This document shows, piece after piece, positions 1 to 5,382 of a stretch of 5,382 bases of DNA (its first letter is position 1; each line of letters starts with the position of its first letter). Where the stretch lies: contig JAITIT010000026.1 of assembly GCA_031279295.1 (NCBI GenBank), positions 1-5,382 on the forward strand, given 5' to 3'. The position numbers and the translations under genes were made by a program. The stretch comes from Holosporales bacterium. Lineage in GTDB: Bacteria > Pseudomonadota > Alphaproteobacteria > RUG11792. The notes beneath the pieces were generated by a model. It was not told the origin of the DNA and ran no database searches. It worked only from the letters and a program-made list of their open reading frames with translations.

Positions 1-109
1 TGTATGGTAGGGGAGAAAGGTTAAGGAAGTATGAATGGTGATGAGGATATTGAGGGGGGGTGATAAATCTAATTCTAGATAGCGATAGCCAAGTACATAC
101 TGGCGAGTG

Positions 110-1327
110 TTACCTGCTGTGTGTATGCTCCAGTCTATCCGACACGGTTAACGTGTACAAGATTGCTGTAATGCTCGCGACTACCCCCATGATAAATGGG
201 CCCGAAGCTTCTGGAAGGCCGATGGACTTTGCAACTCCTGGCATCATCCCAGCGAAGCTGTTTGCGCACAGTAACGCTACTCCCTCAACCCCATAGAATA
301 TAGCGAACGCTGTGCCCATCAAGTGTTGTGGGGCCGATCTTGCGATAATCGCTCCGAGCACTCCCTGAGTTGCTCCCATGTGCAATCCTGAGAAGATGTA
401 TATCGATATCACGGAGTACCACGAGTTCGAGAATATACCAAATATGTCAGCAATCACCAACAGCCCTATCCCAAGAACCAACGCATTTTTTTTCTTGATT
501 CTGTCCGACATCCTTCCAATCGGAATCGCAACGCATGCTGCACAGACTTCGTATACCGACATGAACATCGGAAAGAGCTCAGTCTGTTTTGGCATAACTG
601 ACTTGGCCTTCAGGGTAATGAAGCCCTCGCTGAATCTGTTAAACATCAGCAGGATAACAACTACCATGAATGCCCAGTACCCACACGGCAAAGATGCAAT
701 ATCCTTGATATTCCACTTGTGCTTCTCCTTGGCTTCATAGTGATCATCATCGCCCTTAATTTTTTTCTGGAGAATGCACAGCGCTATAACCGTTGGTACA
801 ACAGAGGCTGCGAATATAATCCTGTAACTAGGCCCGATGAGGTGCACAGTAACTGATGTAATCACGGAACCAATCAGAAATCCAGCAAGGTTCATGGAGT
901 ACCGTAGAGAAAAGATAAGCCCCTTGTCGGCATCGAGCCCAGCCAATATTGCATCCGACGGTGCCTGTCTGAGACCCTTCGCAAATCTGTCAAGCGACTT
1001 AGACACGAACACAAAGAAGACATTGGGAGCGCACGCCAGGAACAGCTTGCTGAACACAGTGAATACAGTACCGACTCGCAGCATCGGAACCTTCTTCCTA
1101 AACGCATCTATTATGAATCCTGCGAAAATCTTTGCTACGAACGAGGTGAACACCACGGCCCCTTCCAGGAGGCCGAACGACCTACTACTTCCTCCAAGTT
1201 CTTCCACGATGAAAATAGGCAGTAGCGAGAAGATCATGGAGGAAGCCATTCCCCAAAAGAAGTGCATCCAGCAAAGCGTTGATATGGAGCCGTGTCGAAG
1301 CAAGGATGCAATTCCGCAAAGCTTCAT
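110..1327 (-). CDS. MFS transporter, substrate unknown
   Basis: This is an inner-membrane Major Facilitator Superfamily permease of about 405 residues, a normal length for a 12-helix carrier. Hydrophobic segments run throughout. The loop after helix 2 carries an MFS motif-A-like stretch, GFIIDAFRKKVPML (about residues 70-83), and the second half has the matching copy GRMSDRIKKKNALVLG (about 271-286). Helix 4 begins with DRFAKGLRQAPSDAILAG (about 113-130), which fits the DRxGKGxRxAPRDAL signature of many bacterial MFS proteins. A charged loop, KKIKGDDDHYEAKEKHK (about 188-204), separates the two halves. I chose the ATG at 1327 because an AGGTG lies six bases upstream; a GTG at 1336, directly abutting the upstream stop, would add three residues. 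The gene follows the shikimate-kinase-like gene with a 9-base gap and is probably translated from the same mRNA. The sequence does not identify the substrate. I see no convincing terminator downstream. Confidence 0.9.
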   Translation of the reverse strand: MKLCGIASLLRHGSISTLCWMHFFWGMASSMIFSLLPIFIVEELGGSSRSFGLLEGAVVFTSFVAKIFAGFIIDAFRKKVPMLRVGTVFTVFSKLFLACAPNVFFVFVSKSLDRFAKGLRQAPSDAILAGLDADKGLIFSLRYSMNLAGFLIGSVITSVTVHLIGPSYRIIFAASVVPTVIALCILQKKIKGDDDHYEAKEKHKWNIKDIASLPCGYWAFMVVVILLMFNRFSEGFITLKAKSVMPKQTELFPMFMSVYEVCAACVAIPIGRMSDRIKKKNALVLGIGLLVIADIFGIFSNSWYSVISIYIFSGLHMGATQGVLGAIIARSAPQHLMGTAFAIFYGVEGVALLCANSFAGMMPGVAKSIGLPEASGPFIMGVVASITAILYTLTVSDRLEHTHSR

Positions 1328-1333
1328 GGATCG

Positions 1334-1338
1334 CACCT
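1334..1338 (-). promoter_or_regulatory. Ribosome binding site of the MFS gene
   Basis: AGGTG on the minus strand lies six bases before the ATG at 1327 and overlaps the TAG stop of the upstream gene. This supports the ATG over the GTG at 1336 and suggests translational coupling between the two genes. Confidence 0.5.
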
Positions 1339-1954
1339 ATACCGATTTCAACACATGGTAATCGGGGTACTGCTGCTTTATAAATTCGCTCATTGCAATT
1401 ATCACCCTATCCACCGTGATGTTTGCAGGTTCATCGTAGGTTTGTACGCATACATCGGCTTCCTCAAATAGAGGGTATTGCGCGTTCATCATCTCTGTCA
1501 AAATCTCCTCCTCGCGTCCAATCTCTAATATCGGACGTCCCTTCCTACCGGTAACTCTCATCAGCAACGTTGGAAGATCGGCATTGAGCCATACAGAAAT
1601 CGCGTTCTCCTTAATCAGTTCTCTAGTTTTATCGTACGAGAATGACATACAGCCAGTTGCAACCACTTGTACCTGTTGTCCAATTAACCTTGATAGAACC
1701 CTATACTCACCAGCCTGCATTGCTCCCTCACCAAAGAGAGAATCTATGTCGTTTATCGCACACCCGGCAGCGGCTTCTACTTCTTGATCAGAATCACAGA
1801 ACGGCAAATCGAACCTCCTAGCTAGCCTTTTCCCGATGCTAGTCTTACCGCAGCCAACCAACCCAACAATCACTATTGGCTTTGGGGGCATAAAACTTAC
1901 TATAGGGGATGCTGGCCTAGACGGTGGTACGAAGCTCTCAGACCTTATGTTCAT
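1337..1954 (-). CDS. aroK: Shikimate kinase family protein, divergent substrate site
   Basis: This 205-residue P-loop kinase has the shikimate kinase fold; the family phosphorylates shikimate to shikimate-3-phosphate in cytosolic chorismate synthesis. Visible signatures are Walker A GLVGCGKT (31-38), FCDSDQEVE (52-60, matching the family's F-x-D-x-D-xx-IE), and LMRVTGRKGRPIL (131-143) with the nucleotide and lid arginines R133 and R140. Several substrate contacts look altered. The usual GGG motif reads GCM (101-103). The IF-x3-GE-xx-FR-xx-E block reads LFGEGAMQAGEYR (73-85), with no FR in register. The arginine of the usual R-x-PLY-xx-AD motif is a glutamine in AQYPLFEEAD (158-167). About 20 extra residues precede the core; an ATG at 1891 would give the usual 184-residue length but lacks a clear ribosome site, whereas the ATG at 1954 follows purine-rich sequence. 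The fold is secure. Shikimate as the substrate is doubtful, so the gene symbol is provisional. Confidence 0.75.
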   Translation of the reverse strand: MNIRSESFVPPSRPASPIVSFMPPKPIVIVGLVGCGKTSIGKRLARRFDLPFCDSDQEVEAAAGCAINDIDSLFGEGAMQAGEYRVLSRLIGQQVQVVATGCMSFSYDKTRELIKENAISVWLNADLPTLLMRVTGRKGRPILEIGREEEILTEMMNAQYPLFEEADVCVQTYDEPANITVDRVIIAMSEFIKQQYPDYHVLKSV

Positions 1955-2018
1955 ATCTTCTCAAACCCTCTCCATTTCCTAAAGTGTAACATACTGCGAA
2001 TGGTAACACCTCGTTCCG

Positions 2019-2047
2019 ATGATAACAGAAATCATTTACCATGACAA
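2019..2047 (-). promoter_or_regulatory. Sigma70-type promoter of the kinase-MFS operon
   Basis: Read on the minus strand, this has a -35 TTGTCA (2042-2047), a 17-base spacer, and a -10 TATCAT (2019-2024). Each hexamer matches consensus at five of six positions. A TG one base before the -10 makes it an extended -10 element. Transcription would start near 2012, leaving a leader of about 57 bases before the ATG at 1954. This separates the kinase-MFS operon from the channel gene upstream. Confidence 0.65.
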
Positions 2048-2123
2048 AAAATTTGCATACGCTGTCGGTGACGACTCCAGAATTCGGGTGCGGATCTGTC
2101 CAGTGTATTGTTACGTTGAATGG

Positions 2124-3581
2124 TTACCTACCCAACAGCATTCTGAATGCCTCCATGAACTCTGTCATCATTGCATCCTTCTGTACTGCATGTTTCTCAA
2201 TATCAGCAACAGCGTGTTGAGTTTCCAACCTCCTTCTTGCCATTGCCGCGCTGAGCTTATCGGCCACGCCGCTATGTCTCTCGACGAGTGATTTCAAGGA
2301 GTCCCTATCTATAGTGTATACTATCACCTCCGTCTTCGCTATCACATCTGCATTTCTTGCTTCTCCTCGCAATAGGGCCATCTCACCAACGTAGTTTCCT
2401 CCCGCTAAGGTCTTAACCGTGTTGGCTGTTACCTTAGAGTTTCCGTGGGAATCTGTTACGGTCACGTTCGTAACCACATCGACAACTCCTTCTGCGATTA
2501 CGTACATCGTATCCCCTCGCTCTCCCTGCTTGCATATATATTCACCACTCCTGTGCATTACGACCGTCATTCTGTCTGCAAGCTCACGCTTCGCTTCCAT
2601 GGTGCACTCGTTTAGGAGTCCAGTACCGTCTATAGCGCTCATGCTGTCCGTTACGCATGAGTCATTGAACACCTTGACATAGCCTGGTTCGAGGTTATTG
2701 ATGTCCATTTGTCCTATTACCTCGCATACACAAAGCCCGTGCTCGTGTAGGCTTGTTGTTATTGCCGAGATCACCCTATGGCGAGTCTCGAGGAGGTCGT
2801 CGAATGTCGCTACTTCGAAGTATATTGCAAACAGTATGCCACTAGTTTGTATCTCCTCCGCAACCACTATGATTTCGTTATTCACTATGCCATGCGTGTC
2901 GATCAGTGCTGAGTGCATTATTCTCTTAGCCCTGTCTACTGGCACATCGTGTCCCAGGAATAGTTTGACTGACTCAAAGTACGATGGCCCGCCATGGTTT
3001 AAGTTGATGACGTGATTGCCAGTTAATGTGGTGTTCTGTACGACCAGCTGGGTTCGGTTTGGGAGGTTTAGGTCGATTCCAGTCAGCCTAGTCTTCGCTA
3101 TCTGGGCGCATGCTCCATCCGGCAGCTTGATCCAGTCTCCGATTTTAAATTTGCCTTGGACAGCGATTGCTATACCGGCAAACAGTTCCTTTAGGAAGTC
3201 TTGTGCTATATATGCTATGCCTATGCCAGATGCTCCAAGCCCGATGAATATCACCAGGGCAGATTGCTCATATATCTGTGTCGTGATAAATACAGCCGTC
3301 GTAATCAACATAGTGATGCCAATGCCGTATCTCAGTATTCCGGAGAAGTGTCCGCTTTGGCTATCCTCTACCGACTTAACGAAGGTAAGGATTAGTGTGC
3401 GAATAACAACTATCGATATCAGGGTGGCAATCGCTGATCTCACTACCTTCTCATAGTCGAAATTAACACCGATGTTCTGCGGACTAATTCTGTCACTCAC
3501 ATTATATGTACATACAAGAAGGATAGTAATAAACAATCCTGCTATGATGACCCTTAGTTGTCTTCTGTCCATATCTATCAT
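2124..3581 (-). CDS. MscS-family channel with cyclic-nucleotide-binding domain
   Basis: This is a 485-residue inner-membrane channel of the MscS superfamily fused to a C-terminal cyclic-nucleotide-binding domain. Three hydrophobic helices (about 10-26, 47-68 and 82-103) precede the pore helix, which starts near GLGASGIGIAYIAQDFL (114-130) and leads through KELFAGIAIAVQGKFKIGDWI (the Gly/Ala-rich pore lining and the typical F-x-x-GDWI turn) into the beta domain (about 148-195). The alpha/beta region runs to about 300. The cyclic-nucleotide domain spans about 325-435, with GEYICKQGERGDTMYVIAEG (346-365) and a phosphate-binding cassette GEMALLRGEARNADV (399-413) that keeps the GE pair and R409. 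A longer loop (about 371-390) lies between its beta strands. The tail (about 440-485) is probably helical. Relatives of this architecture (bCNG channels) are reported to be gated by cyclic nucleotide and to respond poorly to membrane tension. Which ligand binds here is unknown. A second ATG three codons in is an equally possible start, since neither has a clear Shine-Dalgarno sequence. Confidence 0.9.
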   Translation of the reverse strand: MIDMDRRQLRVIIAGLFITILLVCTYNVSDRISPQNIGVNFDYEKVVRSAIATLISIVVIRTLILTFVKSVEDSQSGHFSGILRYGIGITMLITTAVFITTQIYEQSALVIFIGLGASGIGIAYIAQDFLKELFAGIAIAVQGKFKIGDWIKLPDGACAQIAKTRLTGIDLNLPNRTQLVVQNTTLTGNHVINLNHGGPSYFESVKLFLGHDVPVDRAKRIMHSALIDTHGIVNNEIIVVAEEIQTSGILFAIYFEVATFDDLLETRHRVISAITTSLHEHGLCVCEVIGQMDINNLEPGYVKVFNDSCVTDSMSAIDGTGLLNECTMEAKRELADRMTVVMHRSGEYICKQGERGDTMYVIAEGVVDVVTNVTVTDSHGNSKVTANTVKTLAGGNYVGEMALLRGEARNADVIAKTEVIVYTIDRDSLKSLVERHSGVADKLSAAMARRRLETQHAVADIEKHAVQKDAMMTEFMEAFRMLLGR

Positions 3582-3605
3582 TGATTACAGCGTTGCTATG
3601 GCAAT

Positions 3606-3635
3606 ACTATCAAGCAAACATTAATAATTTGTTAA
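3606..3635 (-). promoter_or_regulatory. Candidate promoter of the channel gene
   Basis: On the minus strand, TTAACA (3630-3635; five of six to the -35 consensus), an 18-base spacer, and GATAGT (3606-3611; four of six to -10) would start transcription about 18 bases before the ATG at 3581. The match is weak and rests on position and spacing. Confidence 0.25.
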
Positions 3636-3697
3636 TTGCCGAAATGAAAAATAAAAATACCATATATTCTCTTCAACTATGATGAAGGAGTAATCTT

Positions 3698-3814
3698 TTG
3701 ATTGATAGGCCAGTTTCACGGTCAGAAGCCTATGAATCATTGATAATCAGGGTCGGTAACCCATATGGACCAGATACGAACGGGTCTAATGCATCTTTGA
3801 AGATAAAGCGGTGA
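3698..3814 (+). CDS. Possible 38-residue small ORF (doubtful)
   Basis: A TTG at 3698 opens a 38-codon frame ending at TGA (3812-3814). A full AAGGAG (3685-3690) lies seven bases upstream, which is the best Shine-Dalgarno sequence in the window. The peptide begins LIDRPVSRSEAYESL when read literally and ends in SLKIKR; it is hydrophilic, has no membrane segment, and I do not recognise it. A TTGTTA-17-TAAAAA pair at 3629-3657 could serve as its promoter. Against it stand the rare TTG start, the short length, and the absence of any recognised homologue. It could equally be chance, a leader peptide, or the remnant of a lost gene. Confidence 0.18.
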   Translation: MIDRPVSRSEAYESLIIRVGNPYGPDTNGSNASLKIKR

Positions 3815-3848
3815 AGCCTTTAGTTGTCGGACTCTAACAATCTTAAAC

Positions 3849-3877
3849 TTGCACATTGAATCAAATGTCATTAAAAT
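3849..3877 (+). promoter_or_regulatory. Candidate promoter of the repeat lipoprotein gene
   Basis: TTGCAC (3849-3854), a 17-base spacer and TAAAAT (3872-3877; five of six to the -10 consensus) would start transcription near 3884, about 50 bases before the GTG start. The -10 and spacing are good, while the -35 matches only three of six. Confidence 0.4.
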
Positions 3878-3917
3878 ACAGCCATTCGAGTTATCGGCAT
3901 AATCACATAGCTGCATT

Positions 3918-3922
3918 GAAGG
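3918..3922 (+). promoter_or_regulatory. Probable ribosome binding site of the lipoprotein gene
   Basis: GAAGG ends 12 bases before the GTG at 3935, a longer gap than usual. That GTG is the only start codon in frame between the last upstream stop (TAA at 3923) and the hydrophobic signal segment, so the site and the start support each other. Confidence 0.4.
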
Positions 3923-3934
3923 TAATTATATTCT

Positions 3935-5382
3935 GTGAGATGGATCGAGAGAGTAGATAGACTAATCGTAACCTGTTGCCTTGCCGTGTCGATTATAGGA
4001 GGTATACATGTAGCATCTTGTGCTTCACAACGCCATCTTTTCCAAAAAGTGCCCCGATCATCCACAACGCCAGTTGAATTTCGATCATCCACAGCGCTAG
4101 TTGAATTTCAACTTTTTTCAACACCCAATACTCCCAAATCATCCACAACGCCAGTTGAATTTCAAGCTTACCAGACATTGCCTATGCGCCTCCTTGGACA
4201 ATCCGGTCCAGGTGCAATTGTTTGCCAGACATATCCTATGTACCTCCTTGGACAACCCGGTCCAGGTGCAATTGTTTGTGATCACTTTAGAAATAAATTC
4301 GTACTCGTATACCAAGACACATCCTCAGGATGCTACATGGAAAGTCAATTCCTGGTAGAGCTCTGGGTAACTGGAATACCTCGACGGGAATTGACTTCCG
4401 TAAAACTCATACGCTTAGGATCGGTAGCGCGACATCCCGACTGGGATACAGGGGCAAACAAGTATGTTAACCCTGAAAAACATATTAGAAGTCTTAGTCT
4501 AACAAGCCAGAGCCTTGCTGACGAAATTGAGAGGCGCCTTGGTTTACCAGAGTGTAATACACAGAAGTTCTTCGTATTAGCTGGTAATACAGTTGGTGGT
4601 AAATATATTACGCTAGGTAAGCATTGCCCGTACGGTACTTATGTAACATTGATCATGGAGCAGAACGGTTCCGTGACCGAGGTACCCGGAAACCCGTTTG
4701 ATATAGTACCGAGCGATGATTCCGGTATTAGTACTGAGACTTACTCTGTTATTTGGACCGTATGGCTCGTGTCTCCCGACAAAGTTAAGTTAAGAGTATC
4801 AGTCAGCACGATATACGATTCATCCAATCATGATCGTTCGGTTTCGTACGTGGAAATAAAGTATATCTGCGGATCACTTCCGCCTGGTCAGCAAGAACAT
4901 ATTATGGAAGCATTTGAACGGTATCTCGGACTTGGTGGCTTTCCTATAAGTGTTAATCCGCTTAGCCGCTTCGGTGAACTGCTCCCAAAATGCTTCCATC
5001 TCCCTAAATGTACTGAATTGAAGTGCAAAACCCAGGTACAAGGTATACCACCGGGTACATGGGAAGCACCCTCTGGGGGTCTGTGCGTCCAGGTGCCCGC
5101 AGAAAGTAAGCCCCCTAATCCAGATGCAAAGGAACTCGTGCTTAAATCTGGCGCATACCTCGTGGTTCCGTCACTTGTACAGCTCCAAGAGCTCCTCCCA
5201 CAGGGTAGACCGTCCCTAAGCTTCTCCCCATCTGTACAGTTCCAAGAGCTCCTCCCACAGGGTAGACCGTCCCTAAGTCTCTCCCCATCTGTACAGTTCC
5301 AAGAGCTCCTCCTACAGGGTAGACCGTCCCTAAGCTTCTCCCCATCTGTACAGTTCCAAGAGCTCCTCCCACAGGGTAGACC
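3935..5382 (+). CDS. Repeat-rich lipoprotein, probably surface exposed; 3' end outside window
   Basis: One frame is open from the GTG at 3935 to the window edge: 482 codons with no stop and no end seen. The N-terminus is a lipoprotein signal peptide: MRWIERVDR, a hydrophobic core (10-24), then lipobox VASC (26-29) with the lipidated cysteine at 29. Next come four 9-residue units (41-76; RSSTTPVEF type), two 18-residue units (80-115; QTYPMYLLGQPGPGAIVC type), a unique region (about 116-414), and 19-residue repeats from 415 on (VQFQELLPQGRPSLSFSPS). Ten cysteines follow the lipobox (97, 115, 133, 207, 231, 312, 353, 359, 364, 384), suggesting disulfides or metal binding. I do not recognise the unique region; it looks like a mixed, strand-rich soluble domain. 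Lipid anchoring plus tandem repeats is typical of outer-surface antigens or adhesins in host-associated bacteria, which is the inferred role here. It is divergent from the channel gene. The GTG is the only sensible start, since the first in-frame ATG (4184) would discard the signal peptide. Confidence 0.8.
   Translation, partial: MRWIERVDRLIVTCCLAVSIIGGIHVASCASQRHLFQKVPRSSTTPVEFRSSTALVEFQLFSTPNTPKSSTTPVEFQAYQTLPMRLLGQSGPGAIVCQTYPMYLLGQPGPGAIVCDHFRNKFVLVYQDTSSGCYMESQFLVELWVTGIPRRELTSVKLIRLGSVARHPDWDTGANKYVNPEKHIRSLSLTSQSLADEIERRLGLPECNTQKFFVLAGNTVGGKYITLGKHCPYGTYVTLIMEQNGSVTEVPGNPFDIVPSDDSGISTETYSVIWTVWLVSPDKVKLRVSVSTIYDSSNHDRSVSYVEIKYICGSLPPGQQEHIMEAFERYLGLGGFPISVNPLSRFGELLPKCFHLPKCTELKCKTQVQGIPPGTWEAPSGGLCVQVPAESKPPNPDAKELVLKSGAYLVVPSLVQLQELLPQGRPSLSFSPSVQFQELLPQGRPSLSLSPSVQFQELLLQGRPSLSFSPSVQFQELLPQGR
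4055..4162 (+). repeat. 27-bp tandem repeats, four units (9-residue repeat)
   Basis: Four in-register 27-bp units begin at 4055, 4082, 4109 and 4136. They encode RSSTTPVEF, RSSTALVEF, QLFSTPNTP and KSSTTPVEF. Units 1 and 4 share their last 24 bases exactly, unit 2 differs from unit 1 at two bases, and unit 3 is strongly diverged. The array begins 12 residues after the lipidated cysteine, so it would form a Ser/Thr/Pro-rich tether. Confidence 0.85.
4172..4279 (+). repeat. 54-bp tandem duplication (18-residue repeat)
   Basis: Two adjacent 54-bp copies (4172-4225 and 4226-4279) differ at six positions. They encode QTLPMRLLGQSGPGAIVC and QTYPMYLLGQPGPGAIVC. Four of the six differences give the two double-base codon changes L to Y and R to Y, one gives S to P, and one is silent in the final cysteine codon. 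Confidence 0.9.
5177..5382 (+). repeat. 57-bp tandem repeats, at least 3.6 units, cut by window end
   Basis: Units begin at 5177, 5234, 5291 and 5348, and the fourth is truncated after 35 bases. Differences are few: one base in unit 1 (F to L), an adjacent two-base change in unit 2 (F to L), and one base in unit 3 (P to L). The period is a multiple of three and the units encode VQFQELLPQGRPSLSFSPS. The near identity points to recent expansion. The true copy number is not visible here. Confidence 0.93.

Larger units (their letters stand above)
3582..3934. other. Divergent intergenic region, no confident gene
   Basis: This 353-base region lies between the divergently transcribed channel and lipoprotein genes and is AT-rich near 3620-3670. 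It holds candidate promoters facing both ways and one doubtful 38-codon ORF. Short self-complementary stretches occur at 3750-3786 (alternating GGTC/GACC/GGTC and GGGT/ACCC segments, stems of only four bases) and 3804-3820. I see no tRNA, no rho-independent terminator with a U tract, and no insertion-sequence ends. Confidence 0.6.

Noticed and set aside
54..60. Run of seven G as a phase-variable tract
   Set aside because: It lies outside any supported reading frame, so there is no gene whose frame it could switch.
837..1361. 174-codon plus-strand frame opposite the MFS and kinase genes
   Set aside because: It is antisense to two recognisable protein families, and its translation shows no family motif.
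2048..2123. Possible terminator after the channel gene (GTCGTCACCGAC near a T tract on the minus strand)
   Set aside because: The stem is four bases and sits well away from the T tract, which itself overlaps the promoter -35 region.
3016..3456. 146-codon plus-strand frame opposite the channel gene
   Set aside because: It is antisense to the conserved pore and beta domain of the MscS protein; those motifs fix the coding strand.
3750..3786. Mutually exclusive GGTC/GACC/GGTC pairings resembling an attenuator
   Set aside because: Stems are only four bases and no U tract follows; this is expected by chance.
3940..3960. ATG at 3940 as an alternative start near the lipoprotein gene
   Set aside because: It is out of frame and stops after six codons; the GTG at 3935 opens the frame with the signal peptide.
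3871..4178. Minus-strand open frames containing EIQLALWMI repeats
   Set aside because: They are shadows of the 27-bp repeats read backwards, short and overlapping each other, while the plus-strand frame has a signal peptide and runs on for over 480 codons.
4101..4358. 85-codon plus-strand frame in a second reading frame
   Set aside because: It lies inside the lipoprotein frame and owes its apparent repeats to the 54-bp duplication; it ends at 4358 whereas the main frame continues.
5142..5372. Minus-strand open frame with GGALGTVQMGRSLGTVYPV-type repeats
   Set aside because: It is the complement of the plus-strand 57-bp array; a repeat with a period divisible by three keeps all frames open once one unit lacks stops. 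It has no signal peptide or unique domain, and the plus-strand frame explains the region.
4055..5382. Repeat arrays as a CRISPR array
   Set aside because: The units are directly adjacent with no unique spacers and stay in one coding frame.

Overview
The window looks like chromosomal DNA from a bacterium with moderate GC content (mid-40s percent by eye, not counted). Degenerate or streamlined metabolic genes, a GTG-started repeat lipoprotein, and a cyclic-nucleotide-domain MscS channel would suit a host-associated alphaproteobacterium, for example one of the Rickettsiales. No rRNA or other phylogenetic marker is present, so this placement is a weak inference.

Layout. Positions 110-3581 carry three genes on the minus strand, in transcription order: (1) an MscS-family channel with a C-terminal cyclic-nucleotide-binding domain (2124-3581); (2) a shikimate-kinase-family P-loop protein (1337-1954) behind a very good sigma70-type promoter (2019-2047); (3) an MFS transporter (110-1327), whose likely start lies 9 nt past the kinase stop, so the last two form an operon. 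The first 109 bases hold no gene I can support. Positions 3582-3934 are a divergent intergenic region with candidate promoters in both directions and one doubtful 38-codon ORF.

The right quarter (3935-5382) holds a plus-strand gene that is easy to miss because it runs off the window and has no ATG near its start. One frame stays open for 482 codons. It begins at a GTG with a signal peptide ending in a VASC lipobox, then has a 9-residue repeat block, an 18-residue tandem duplication, a roughly 300-residue cysteine-containing region I do not recognise, and near-identical 19-residue repeats that continue past the window edge. This is the architecture of a surface-exposed, repeat-variable lipoprotein and is the most interesting object here.

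How the parts fit. The kinase-like protein keeps its nucleotide-binding residues but appears to have lost most of the residues that bind shikimate. It is co-transcribed with an MFS transporter, so the pair may act on a substrate other than shikimate. The channel would link cyclic nucleotide level to ion flux across the inner membrane. I see nothing that functionally ties the lipoprotein to the other three genes.
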